From Isoetes taiwanensis (taxonomy: Eukaryota; Streptophyta; Lycopodiopsida; Isoetales; Isoetaceae): a stretch of DNA of 64,000 nucleotides. Shown here one piece after another: positions 10,975 to 22,100 of this stretch. Every line of letters starts with the position of its first letter. The stretch's first letter is position 1. A program made the translations under genes and the position numbers. The stretch covers positions 2,293,678 to 2,357,677 of the forward strand of contig JAJEKV010000096.1 of assembly GCA_021234155.1 (NCBI GenBank), read 5' to 3'. A model generated the notes under the pieces. It was not told where the DNA came from. It did not search any database and saw only the letters and a list, made by a program, of their open reading frames with translations.

Positions 10975-13511
10975 TGCTGCCATGCCATGGCAGCATGGAA
11001 GAGCCAAGCACATGTTTACACTAATCCTCTCATCTTGATTTGGTTTGCAAGACAATAGGAAAATGCTTCACTAGCATACATCAAAGTTTGAAGAGCAAAG
11101 GAAGGACAATTGACTCAAGTCACTCAAGAGATACAAAAGGTCAAACAAGCAAAGGAAATGAAGAGAAGAGGAGAAAGAAGACCCCTTGAAGAATATCCCA
11201 TGGTATGTAGCTATTTGTGATCTTGGCATCTTTGGCATTTTGATCCCCTTCTCCATTTACTCCACCATCCTAAAATACCATTGAACTTTGACTCCTTGCT
11301 CATATACCTCCCAAAGTCAAACTTGACCTTGAAAGTTCTTTCTAGTCAAAACACACCTCCATGAAACACCCACTTGCTCCATCATCCACTAGTTCAAAAG
11401 TGACTTGACTTGGTCAAAATTTCGCTCAGAAGTCAACATCCCATGCAACGACCAAAGTTAAAAGAAAGTTGCAAAAAATCCTAAGGGAAGTGCTCAAAAT
11501 TCAAGTATGCCCTAGGAGGTGCTAAAATTGCTCCATAAAAAGAAATTGGCTCCTAAATGAGCTGCCAAGTCACTTTACACCTCAGCTCATATGCCAAGTC
11601 ACTTTACACCTCACCTCATGTGCCAAGTCATCACACTCATCATCATTCTAGCCATCTCATGTCAAACTCCCATATGCAAATCAAAGTCCACATCAAAGCA
11701 TCTAACTAGCATCATTGTTGCCACATCACCATTGACACCTCATCACTCCACACTTGTCATACACATCATTTCCACGTCACTCAAAAATTTTGACTAGAAA
11801 GAATTTTCAAATTCAAGTTGGCTAACACGTCATCATTCCCATTGGCCACATCACACCACCTAGCCTTGTCATCATTTCCAAATGCCACATCATCCACTCC
11901 TTAGCTCCTTTTTTGCCAAATTCAAAAAAGCTCCATTGTGAGAAGAGATTCTAGAATCTTACAGGGTGCAAAAAAAGATTCCCTTAGGAAAAAAGAATTT
12001 TGAAAAAAGGCTTTATTTTGGGCATTTTAGATGCTTCCTAGGAAATCATGCCATAGGGCTTAGGGGTGCAAAAAATTTTCCTATCTACCCCCCCTAATTT
12101 CTCTTTCCAGCCAATCTCCCCATGCCGCGTGGAACATCCGGGCGTGTGGGGCGGTGGAGGTATCGGATCCCACGTGGATATTGCACGCAATAATCAGAAA
12201 TAATGGATTTTCTTCTCGTTATATACCTTGGTCGCCAATTCCTATTCGAGCCTGTGGGATATTTCGCCTAAACCCATATGAACCCTAAATCCGGTAAACG
12301 CCAAGATCTGTTTAATTCGGCCTAACAAACCAGTAAATCATGACTAAAACTGGCCGAATCACCGTGTTTAATGCCAAGAATGCTTATGGAGCACTAAAAG
12401 ACAGAAGATTAAAGGGAAATGATCAAGATCTCAACGGAACAGAGCGTTTTCAAAAGGGGCTTTTCTGCACAGAAGAAATTTGAGGGCTTTGAGGCAAAGA
12501 AGCGTTTTCTAGCTTTGAAGAAGGACCGGCTTGATGATCCTGAGCTTGATTCTGACCTCCAATGTTTACCTATGATCCAGATTATTGACTCAATTTTCTG
12601 AATCGTCTGAATGTATACCTATTTGATCCTGTGCCCAAGACCACGAGCTTGGGATATTACTTTGTATCTCTTGAGTGTTTGATTTAATTGAAAATCCGAC
12701 CTTTGTAGTAATCTGTTTGTGTTGCATTGAGACTCATTCCCATAAGCAAATGATCATCAGAGGCTAGGCGTCTTGTGTTTGTCCAAATTGTCAAATATGA
12801 GTGGTTTGCCTATGTAGCATGTCCTTGGAAAGGGCAAAAGCCAAATTCCTATAAAGACAAAATTAAAATACCATTTTGAGCCGACATCTTCAGATCCAAT
12901 TGTATTGCATTGAGCATAGTAGAATAATTGTTTGAGCATCAATCTTGCCAAGCTAAATATGTTGATCAAGGCAATGCTGGACACGCGTGCAATCCTTCAT
13001 TAGAAAGTATCTTCTTTCAACATTGTTCATTTCTTATAGTACTAAGCAGAAAATCATCAAAAGAAAAATTTAGGTTCCCTTTTTGGCAAAAAGGAGATTT
13101 GGCCCCTATTGTGCAGACAAATCTGAGTAGAATAGAGTTGGTAACTCCAGAAAATTCCTTGTCAATATCGAGTTTCAAATTTTAGCTCTCTGCCAGGGAT
13201 ATTGACCAAAAATTGACTGGGTCAGTGATCTACTTTTGGCCTATATAACCTAGTCAGACCTCACTGAGTTTTTGCAGTCTGTTAGTATCAAGTGTTGAGC
13301 ATCTTGAGGAGAGAGATCCATATCCATAGCTTTATAGATCATACTCTGCAAGTTATTTTGTGCAGCAGACTTTTTGGCCTTCAGGGAAACATACTCCCAG
13401 TGAACTTTTGTGCACTATTTCTGGAATCTTTGCATTCAGAGTGGTTGCCTCAAGCAACCTGGAGGTTCTAAACCACTGAGGTTGAAGGTTTTGCCAGGAA
13501 CACCTTCAACA
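10975..13511 (+). repeat. 5' LTR (2537 bp) of the gypsy element
   Basis: Starts TGCTGCC and ends TTCAACA. Its start is a palindrome-like sequence (TGCCATGCCATGGCAGCATG). A G-box (cccacgtggat) lies near 12170. A TATA-like CTATATAAC near 13240 lies about 270 bp before the LTR end, consistent with a U3/R boundary just downstream. Confidence 0.93.
13236..13275 (+). promoter_or_regulatory. probable LTR core promoter
   Basis: GGCCTATATAACC followed about 20 bp later by CCTCACTGAG resembles a plant LTR TATA box and start region. The same arrangement is kept in the 3' LTR near 23115, with one change (TATAACA). Confidence 0.55.
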
Positions 13512-13514
13512 TTT

Positions 13515-13532
13515 TGGAGGTTCTACCGAGAT
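13515..13532 (+). other. primer binding site, possibly tRNA-Gln
   Basis: TGGAGGTTCTACCGAGAT starts 3 bases after the 5' LTR end. The leading TGG pairs with a tRNA CCA end. It matches my recollection of the plant tRNA-Gln 3' end with a few transition differences. An 11-bp perfect copy of its start (TGGAGGTTCTA) also sits inside the LTR near 13460. Confidence 0.55.
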
Positions 13533-13554
13533 CATTTTCCTGGAATCTGAACTC

Positions 13555-14944
13555 ATGGCACTCAGAAGAACTAATGAGGCATCTGAGCCTACTGAAGCAC
13601 AGGATAATCATGAAGCTACTGCAACACCTACTGTCACTATACAAGCAAATGCAGGTATGCCTTATCAATACTTTGAGCTAAATGTGCTTATTCCAGTCCC
13701 TGTTTTTGATCCGAGCATGAATGCCAATAATTTCCTCAAGACTTTTGAAGAATACTATCAAGAATATGGTCACAAGAAGGGCTGTAAGTTCTCTGAGTTT
13801 AAAAAATGTTTCAAGAATGATGAGGTCAGGGCTTGGTTAGAGTATGTTGTAAGTTTAGGCACCAATTCTTGGGAAGAACTGGTTAAAAAGTTTTTAGCAC
13901 GGTTTGGAATTGGACCCCCAAGATTTAATCTTTGAGTTGCAAACTTTTCGCATCAAACATGGTGAGAGTGTGCACCAGTATGTTGAAAGATTCAATCTCT
14001 ATCTTGTCAAATGCCAAATCAATCATGTTCCTAACCATACCCTGCATCTAGTGGCTTCTTTCATCAGGGGATTAAGCAGCAGACCGAGGATACACAGAAA
14101 GCTTTTGAAGATCAAAAAACAAGAGGGATTTGATATAATACACAAGGCTTTCACCAAGGCTACTGAAATTGCAGATATGATATCTTACTTACCAGATGAT
14201 GTGCACTCACCAAGTGATCCTTTTTTTCCAGATTATGAGCAAGAGTATATGGGAGCAGCACCTGTACCTATTTATGCTGTCCAAAAAGAGAAGAAAAAGG
14301 TTAAGATGGAAGATGATGAGGCTCCTGCAGCAGATGTAAGAGCAGAGATTACCAAAGTGTCTGAGGCACTGGTTGAGGTAACCAAACAACTTCAAGAGCT
14401 AAAAAGCTCAAAATTTGAAAAGAAAACTTACCCTCCATGTGTGCATTGCTTTAGAGATACTCATTCTTCTGACTACTGCTGGTATAGGCCATGCACTAAG
14501 TGTGGAAAGAGAGGACATTTTGGTAAAGAATGCCCTGTTTGTGAATTTTGTAAGGCTGTAGGGCATTATGAGGATAGATGCAGTGTTAAAGAGTATTTTG
14601 CCAGACAAGAAAAGTCTAAAGTTAATGAGCCAAGTGCATCTATAAGGTTTGTGCAGGAAATTGAGGAACAAGAGGAGATAATGGCTGTCCACACCAGAAG
14701 AATGAACAATGCCAAAGAAAGAGAATCAACACATGAGGAAGCTGACATCTTGAAACATAGGGATGCTGAGCAAGCAGTGGCTGTGCCTCCTCCTCCTGCT
14801 CAGAAATTTGTCAAGAAAGAAAAAGAGTGTGAGGACTTTGAATATTTGTTGAAGAATTCAAAAATCTGTGTAGATTTGCTGACCTTGCTCAAGATAGCCC
14901 CTTCTTACAGAAAAAAAGGTTCTCAATCTGACCAAGGAAGATGA
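13555..14944 (+). pseudogene. gag of the gypsy element, frameshifted
   Basis: Structural protein of the retrotransposon particle. Frame 1 starts MALRRTNEASEP at 13555 and carries the capsid-like region (FDPSMNANNFLKTFEEYY, then SWEELVKKFLARF). A +1 shift near 13900 moves the reading to ELDPQDLIFELQTFRIK and on to 14944. Two perfect CX2CX4HX4C zinc knuckles follow, CTKCGKRGHFGKEC and CEFCKAVGHYEDRC, used in RNA packaging. The tail is charged and Pro-rich. Near 14910 a run of seven A residues coincides with the change to the pol frame (KVLNLTKEDEF), either a replication slip or a real frameshift site. Confidence 0.88.
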
Positions 14945-17900
14945 GTTTGCCCTAACAAACCACATTGAGGAGCACATGCTCACCCAGGATGATTATGATC
15001 CTGGAGCTTTCACTTGTGTTGCCAAAATGGGAGGAAAAATCTTAACCAAGGTTCTGCTAGATGGAGGATCACCCTTGAATGTAATGCCACACCATGTTAT
15101 GAGGCTATGTGGTCTAGAAATAGACAAGAAGGCTCCAATGATCTTAAAATCTTTCTCTAACACAAAAATCAATCCAGTTGGAATAATTAGCAACGTGCCT
15201 ATTGATGTTGAAGGAATAATGGTTGCAGCTAATTTTGTTGTGGTTGCTTTTGAAGGAATAGGGGACAAATCAGATATATATGACTTACTTTTGGGCAGGA
15301 AATGGCTTTCTACAGTTGATGCTAGGCCTGTGTGGTCAAAAGGAGAATGCACTATTTCAAATGGCAAGAAAAAGGTAACATTGTACAATAAGTTAGGAGA
15401 GTTTGAAAGCATGAATTTCATTGAAGAAGAAATGTTGTTATCACATCTATGTGGAGAATTTGAGCTGAATGCAGTAGAGTTAGAGTCTAGCATAAAAATC
15501 CCAAAAGAATTAGCTTCAACTAAATCAGGCAATTTTGCTTATCTATGGTTTGATGGTGGTGTCTCTAGAAGGCTTAATGTGGCATCTTCTGCTGCTATTC
15601 TCAAGGATGCTTCCAACAGGTTGCTTGCTAAAGTAGGAAGAATTTATCCAAATGTCACTTCTAATATGGCAGAGTACAAGGCATTGATTGCAGGTCTTCA
15701 AGAAGCAAGAAATCTAAACATCAGTGATGTTATCATCTTTGGAGACTCTCAGCTTGTCTACAGGCAAATATCAGGAGAATATCAGACTAAGAGTGAAGAC
15801 ATGATGCAGCTTAGAGATCAAGCTATGCTGGAGCTGAGGAATTTTGAAACCTGGGAGCTTTGCCATGTGCCAAGGGAGCAAAATTGTGAAGCAGACTCGC
15901 TGTGCAGAAGTGTGCTACTGGAACACTTAGCTGAGGGAGCAATTCAAGAAGATGAGCTTGAGAAGAAAGATCTGCAACAGCTATACCCCATCCTGGTAAT
16001 CAATGCAAGTGAAGACAAACAGGTAAAGGAAATCAAGGTAAACAAGAAGGGTCTAGATAGGGTATTGTATGTTGGTGATTTGTTTAAAGAAGAAGACAAT
16101 GCCTTTGTTACTAAATTCTTTGATGATTGGAAGGATATCTTTGCTTGGGATTATGATGAGTTGGTTGGTGTTGACAAAAGCATTTGTGAGTTTGAAATCA
16201 AGATGAATGCATCTGCAACATTCCAAAGAGCCATGGATATAATTTTTAGAGAAATGCCTGCCAATATTTTTCGTGTATTTTTGGATGACCTTTGTTTGGG
16301 AATTTCTCTGGAAAGACATTTTAATATGCTAACCATGCTGTTTGATTTGTGTAGAAAAGGAGGAGTGAGTTTGAACCCCAAAAAATGTGTTTTTTTATCC
16401 TCAAAGGGAGAATTGCTTGGGCATGTAGTGTCTACAGCAGGAATTCAAATATCTGAAAGTAAGGTTGAAGCTCTAAGGAAACTAGCACCTCCAAAAACCC
16501 TCAAGCAGGTTAAAAGCTTCATGGGGATGACCAGCTTTTTGAGAATGTATGTCCCTCATTTTTCCCACACTATGAGCCCAATTTCTAACCTCACAAAGGT
16601 TGGAAAGTTCTCCAAAAGTGAAAGCAAACATATCCTAGTAGATTGGGATGAGCAATGCCAAAATTCTTTTGACAAGATCATTGATGCCATTTGCAAATCT
16701 ATCTTACTTAAACCTCCTGATCTAGAGAAACCCTTCAAAGCTTATATCAGTGTAACAAAAAGGGCAATTGGTTTGGCACTGCTGCAAGGGGACCATGTAA
16801 TTGCTTTTGCAAGCAAGATGTGGTCTGATACTGAATTAAGATATCCTAGGTTGGAGAAAAGTGCAGCAGCCTTGATGTTCTTGATAGAGAGGCAAGGACA
16901 TCTTCTTCAAAACAATCAGGTGCAAGTATTCATGAGACAAAATCCTTTCTCACTCCTTTTTGCAAAAAAGCAACCAAAGGCCAAATTGTGCAGGTGGGCT
17001 TGTAAGATCCAAGCTTATGATATTACTGTAAAGGTGGTAAAATTGATCGAGAATCCCAGCTCTTATCTTCCACAAGTGTTGTTTGAGCATGAAGATCAAG
17101 ATGGTTTATGTGATGATGACAATCTAACAAACTTGATTTCTTTTGATGCAGAAAATATTGACTGGCAATTTGACATCAAAAACTATCTGGAGAGCAATGA
17201 GTTGCCCAAGAATTTGAGTGGCAGTCAAGAAAGAAGATTCAAGGACAAGTGCAAAAAGTTCAGGCTAATTGAAGGGACCCTATGCAAAGTTGACAAGGAA
17301 GGAGTCTTGTTGAGATGTGTGGATGAAGAAGAGGCTAGATTGATAATTGAAGCATGTCATGAGGGAGTTTGTGGAGGACACTTTGCAGCAGATACAACTG
17401 CAAAAAAGATTCTAAGGTCAGGATACTTTTGGCCCACTCTTTTTAAGGATTGTTATGAGACTATAAAATGCTGCCATAAATGTCAGATCTTTGGTAAGAA
17501 AACTTTGCAGCCAGCTGCCCTGACTGCTATAACTTCCCCTGGACCTTTCCAAATGTGGGGGCTGGATTTTATAGGCCCTATAGACCCACCTTCTTCAGCT
17601 CAACACCAGTTTATATTAGTTGCCACTGATTACTTTACCAAATGAGCAGAGGCAATTCCTTTGAGAGAAGCCAATGCTCAAGCCACTGCAAGATTTCTGC
17701 ATGAAAATATTTGTGCCAGATTTGGCATTCCTTTTAAAATAGTTTCTGATAGAGGCAGCCAGTTCATCAATCATACAATTGCATTACTTCTAGCCACCTT
17801 GAAAGTCAAACATACCAAGAGTTCATCTTATTACCCTCAAGGAAATGGCCAGGCAGAATCAACCAATAAAACTCTCAAATCTATCCTCAAAAAGACCATC

Positions 17901-18440
17901 AGTGTTTCAAAAAAAGATTGGCATTTAAAACTCCATGATGCACTTTGGGCATATAGAACTACCATCAAAGTGGCTACAAAACACACTCCTTTCAGTTTGG
18001 TATATGGAATAGAGTCAGTACTGCCTATAGAATTAGAACTTCCATCACTCAGACTTGCTTATCAGATTAATTTGGAAATGGATGAGGCTCTAAAAGACAG
18101 ATTTGTGAGATTAATGCAGCTAGAGGAGCATAGATATGAGGCTGAGAATGCAGTGATGAGGAAAAAGGCTAAAGATATTGCAGCTTTTAAAGCAGCACAC
18201 AAATTGCAGGGAGTCTTAAAAACAGGAGAGTTAGTGTTGAAATGGAACAAAGCAAGGGAAGATACAGCATCCAAATTTGAGAATCTTTCGGAGGGACCAT
18301 TTGAAGTGATAGGGACAGCTGGCAGAGATTCATATTGGCTGAAAGATATTGCTGATGGCAGAGAATTGATGAACCCCATCAACATTGTGCACCTAAAAAG
18401 GTATTGGCAACAGCATGTTGCCCTTGCTTTGTTCAACTAA
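14945..18440 (+). pseudogene. pol of the gypsy element: PR, aRNH, deleted RT, gRNH, INT
   Basis: The protease has VLLDGGSPLNVM near 15050 (DGG in place of DTG/DSG). It is followed by an archaeal-type RNase H with FDGG near 15550, MAEYKALIAGL, GDSQLV and REQNCEADSL, so the catalytic D-E-D-D set is present. RT follows but lacks its N-terminal half: text jumps from CEFEIKM to NASATFQRAM near 16206, removing fingers and the first catalytic Asp. The second box reads FLDD. The gypsy-type RNase H is degenerate (KAYISVTKRAIGLALLQ lacks the first Asp), as is usual in Tat elements. Integrase has the HHCC finger (CCHKCQ), DFIGPID, SDRGSQF and NGQAES. TGA at 17643 replaces the Trp of YFTKWAE. Placing the extra RNase H before RT is unusual to my knowledge. 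Confidence 0.88.
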
Positions 18441-19175
18441 AATCTTTTATGGTAAGATGTAGTTAGGATTAGTTAGTGCATTGCTAAAAAATACAAAAAA
18501 AAAAAAAAAACAAAAAAAAGCAAAATATAAGAAAAAAAGCCTCAGTAGGATGAAAGCAAAAAATTAAGCCTATCTTAGTAAGTCAAGTTCTGCTTTGAAG
18601 TTATTATTCGTGTACTAATGAGTTTCTAGTGTTGCAAGGACAAAAGGGCTATGCAGGTTGTAATCAACTGAGGGAGTGAATTAATACTGATTATAGTTCC
18701 ATGCAGGTGCATCTGAACATGTCACTCACACATCTCTTTCACTACATTACATTATTCTTCATCATCTGGAGTTGCTGCCATTACCTCCACACCAGCAACT
18801 CATTCAAACTAACAAGCTTTATCTTCACATGCAGGTGCATCCTTATCTATGCCTCCATCTGTCATCTGATCAAGAGTTGACCTTATTACATCTGAAAACC
18901 CCCTTCATCTTCATAAACTTCCCAAGCTGCTGTCACACCACCATCCTGCAGCTTCTCATAACTAAAGAGATTTATTTTCCATGCAGGTTCATCTGAAAGA
19001 AACATCATTCACATATACATCCATAATGCCAAATCTGACACTTTCAAATCCATATGCAGGTCATTGAGTTGCCAACCATATTCTCACATTGGCAACTGGC
19101 TGGAGCTATGTCAAGAAGTACAAACAGCTAGTCAAAGGGGCTGGTAGACCAGCCTTCTCTTTTAGTTTGGCATAA
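18441..19175 (+). other. 3' untranslated region of the gypsy element with a recurring motif
   Basis: Begins with an A-rich tract (18490-18540). ATGCAGGT recurs at 18651, 18701, 18829, 18981 and 19054, in four cases preceded by a C/T- and A-rich stretch and often followed by (g/t)catc. A purine stretch AAAGGGGCTGG near 19134 could be the polypurine tract but lies about 35 bp from the LTR. Open reading of 74 codons at 18772 is not recognisable. Confidence 0.6.
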
Positions 19176-22100
19176 TGCTGCCATGCCATGGCAGCATGGA
19201 AGAGCCAAGCACATGTTTACACTAATCCTCTCATCTTGATTTGGTTTGCAAGACAATAGGAAAATGCTTCACTATCCTACATCAAAGTTTGAAGAGCAAA
19301 GGAAGGACAATTGACTCAAGTCACTCAAGAGATACAAAAGGTCAAACAAGCAAAGGAAATGAAGAGAAGAGGAGAAAGAAGACCCCTTGAAGAATATCCC
19401 ATGGTATGTAGCTATTTGTGATCTTGGCATCTTTGGCATTTTGATCCCCTTCTCCATTTACTCCACCATCCTAAAATACCATTGAACTTTGACTCCTTGC
19501 TCATATACCTCCCAAAGTCAAACTTGACCTTGAAAGTTCTTTCTAGTCAAAACACACCTCCATGAAACACCCACTTGCTCCATCATCCACTAGTTCAAAA
19601 GTGACTTGACTTGGTCAAAATTTCGCTCAGAAGTCAACATCCCATGCAACTTGACCAAAATTAAAAGCAAGTTGCAAAAAATCCTAAGGGATCGAATTCT
19701 TTGAGGTAACTAATCTGAATTTGTGTTCTTTTGTGTTTTCCATATCAATTGGTATCAGAGCAGGTGATTCTGCCACACCTGTGAGTATGGGAAACCCAAA
19801 CTTTGACGCCCAGTATGCCAATCTGAGCCAGCAGCCGCCACTTCATGATACCTCAGAGCCCTTTGATCATGCTCTCTTCTGGAATAGCATTGCCGCATTT
19901 CTTTGAGTAGCACAAACAACTAGGGTTGCAGATCTTGGATTGGTCCAATTTGAATCTATCCAGGTGGCAACTCTTCTTTGAAGGCCTTGGTTACCCTATT
20001 CCATCTTGACCAAAACAGGCTATAGCTTCTTGGAATCATGTTGCGGGGCGGATGCGGATGCCTCCCTTGCCCTCTTGAGCCTTATCCAGCAAAGCCGCCC
20101 AGATGGAAGAAGCATTACACCGTAACTCTGTGCAAGATCTTTCTTTGAGAGAGATACCCTAGGCTGGCAAAGTGGTTGGAGAAGGCGGATTTGCCTTTCT
20201 TTAAGGGAGGTGTGAATGTGAAACCTTCCAAGGTCACCAATTTTCTTAGCATCTTTGAAAGGCACTTTGAACGAGTTAATGCAACAGAACAGGAAAAGAT
20301 GCATGCCATGGATGTATGGTTGGATGAGGAAGCTCAGAATTGGTGGCATGGAAGAAGAACTATGGCGCCGAGGATAGACACTTGGTGCGCCGGGACGAGC
20401 TTTTGAAGCCAAGTATTTACTTTCTAACTATCATCAGGTACTTAGGAGAGAATGGGATATTTTGAAGCAATCTGACCAAGAGACTGTAAGTAAGTACACT
20501 ACGAAGTTCAATTTCTTGGCATCACAGGTCACTAACTTGGGAGTTCAGACTGTGGATGAGAAAGAGTTGCTTCGAAAGTATATTACTGGCTTGAAAGAAG
20601 ACATCTTTGCAGAGTTGGATTTTGTAGAACCTGCAGATCTGGAGGAAGCAGTTCGCAAGGCCAATGCAGCAGAGCAAAGATTAAATCCTAAGCTTCGCAA
20701 GTACAATATATGGGATAGTTTGTATGCATCCAGGGATGAAGAAAATAAATCATTTCGGAAGAGATTCAAGCCTGATGACAGGGAGCGTAAGTTTGGAAAA
20801 AGGGGAAAATCGAATTGGAGGAAAAATGATAAATCAGGTCAACAAAGAAGCAGAACCCCTAGAAGACCATGGAAATCTGATGAGAAGAATGTGAAGTCAG
20901 AAGGGCCTCAACAAGGTTGCTTTATTTGTGGAGGACCTCATTTTAAATCTCAATGCCCACAGGTTGACAGGTCAAGAGAGCAATCTAATGCGAAGCCTGC
21001 AATTAAGAGTACTCCTTTTAGACCAAATCCAAGGGCACATGTTGCTTTTGTTGACGAACAACCAGAATGTTCTAAAGCCAGTGAGGAACGAGCTAAGAAG
21101 ACAGCTGAAGAAAAGGGGAAATTGCAAATTTCCTATATGCAGCATCTTAGCAGTGGAACTCCAATAGTTCAGGGTTTTTGGTTGTTCAAAGTGAATGGTT
21201 ATGTTTTGAACAGGGAAGTTGTTATACTTCTTGACGATGGTTCCACACATGATTTCATTTCTAGCAGTTTGGTGGAGGAGTTGAAGCTTCCTATGTTTGA
21301 TTTACCTAATGCTGTCACAGTGGTACAGGGAATGAATGGATCACATGAATCTTGTCATAAATTTGTCTGTGCACCAATCCAGATAGGAGAGTACAAAGAG
21401 ACAAGAGCTATGATGGTAGCACCTTTAGGTTCGGGCCAAGTCACTTTACACCTCAGCTCATATGCCAAGTCACTTTACACCTCACCTCATGTGCCAAGTC
21501 ATCACACTCATCATCATTCTAGCCATCTCATGTCAAACTCCCATATGCAAATCAAAGTCCACATCAAAGCATCTAACTAGCATCATTGTTGCCACATCAC
21601 CATTGACACCTCATCACTCCACACTTGTCATACACATCATTTCCACGTCACTCAAAAATTTTGACTAGAAAGAATTTTCAAATTCAAGTTGGCTAACACG
21701 TCATCATTCCCATTGGCCACATCACACCACCTAGCCTTGTCATCATTTCCAAATGCCACATCATCCACTCCTTAGCTCCTTTTTTGCCAAATTCAAAAAA
21801 GCTCCATTGTGAGAAGAGATTCTAGAATCTTACAGGGTGCAAAAAAAGATTCCCTTAGGAAAAAAGAATTTTGAAAAAAGGCTTTATTTTGGGCATTTTA
21901 GATGCTTCCTAGGAAATCATGCCATAGGGCTTAGGGGTGCAAAAAATTTTCCTATCTACCCCCAAACCTAATTTCTCTTTCCAGCCAATCTCCCCATGCC
22001 GCGTGGAACATCCGGGCGTGTGGGGCGGTGGAGGTATCGGATCCCACGTGGATATTGCACGCAATAATCAGAAATAATGGATTTTCTTCTCGTTATATAC

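Noticed and set aside
11071-11256. Small frames repeated in both LTRs (also 19272-19457, 11591-11797, 21462-21668)
   Set aside because: They are LTR sequence, duplicated only because the LTRs are; no coding signature.
18645-19065. Regularly recurring ATGCAGGT motifs as a CRISPR-like array
   Set aside because: Spacing is irregular, the motif is short, and this is a plant retrotransposon 3' UTR.
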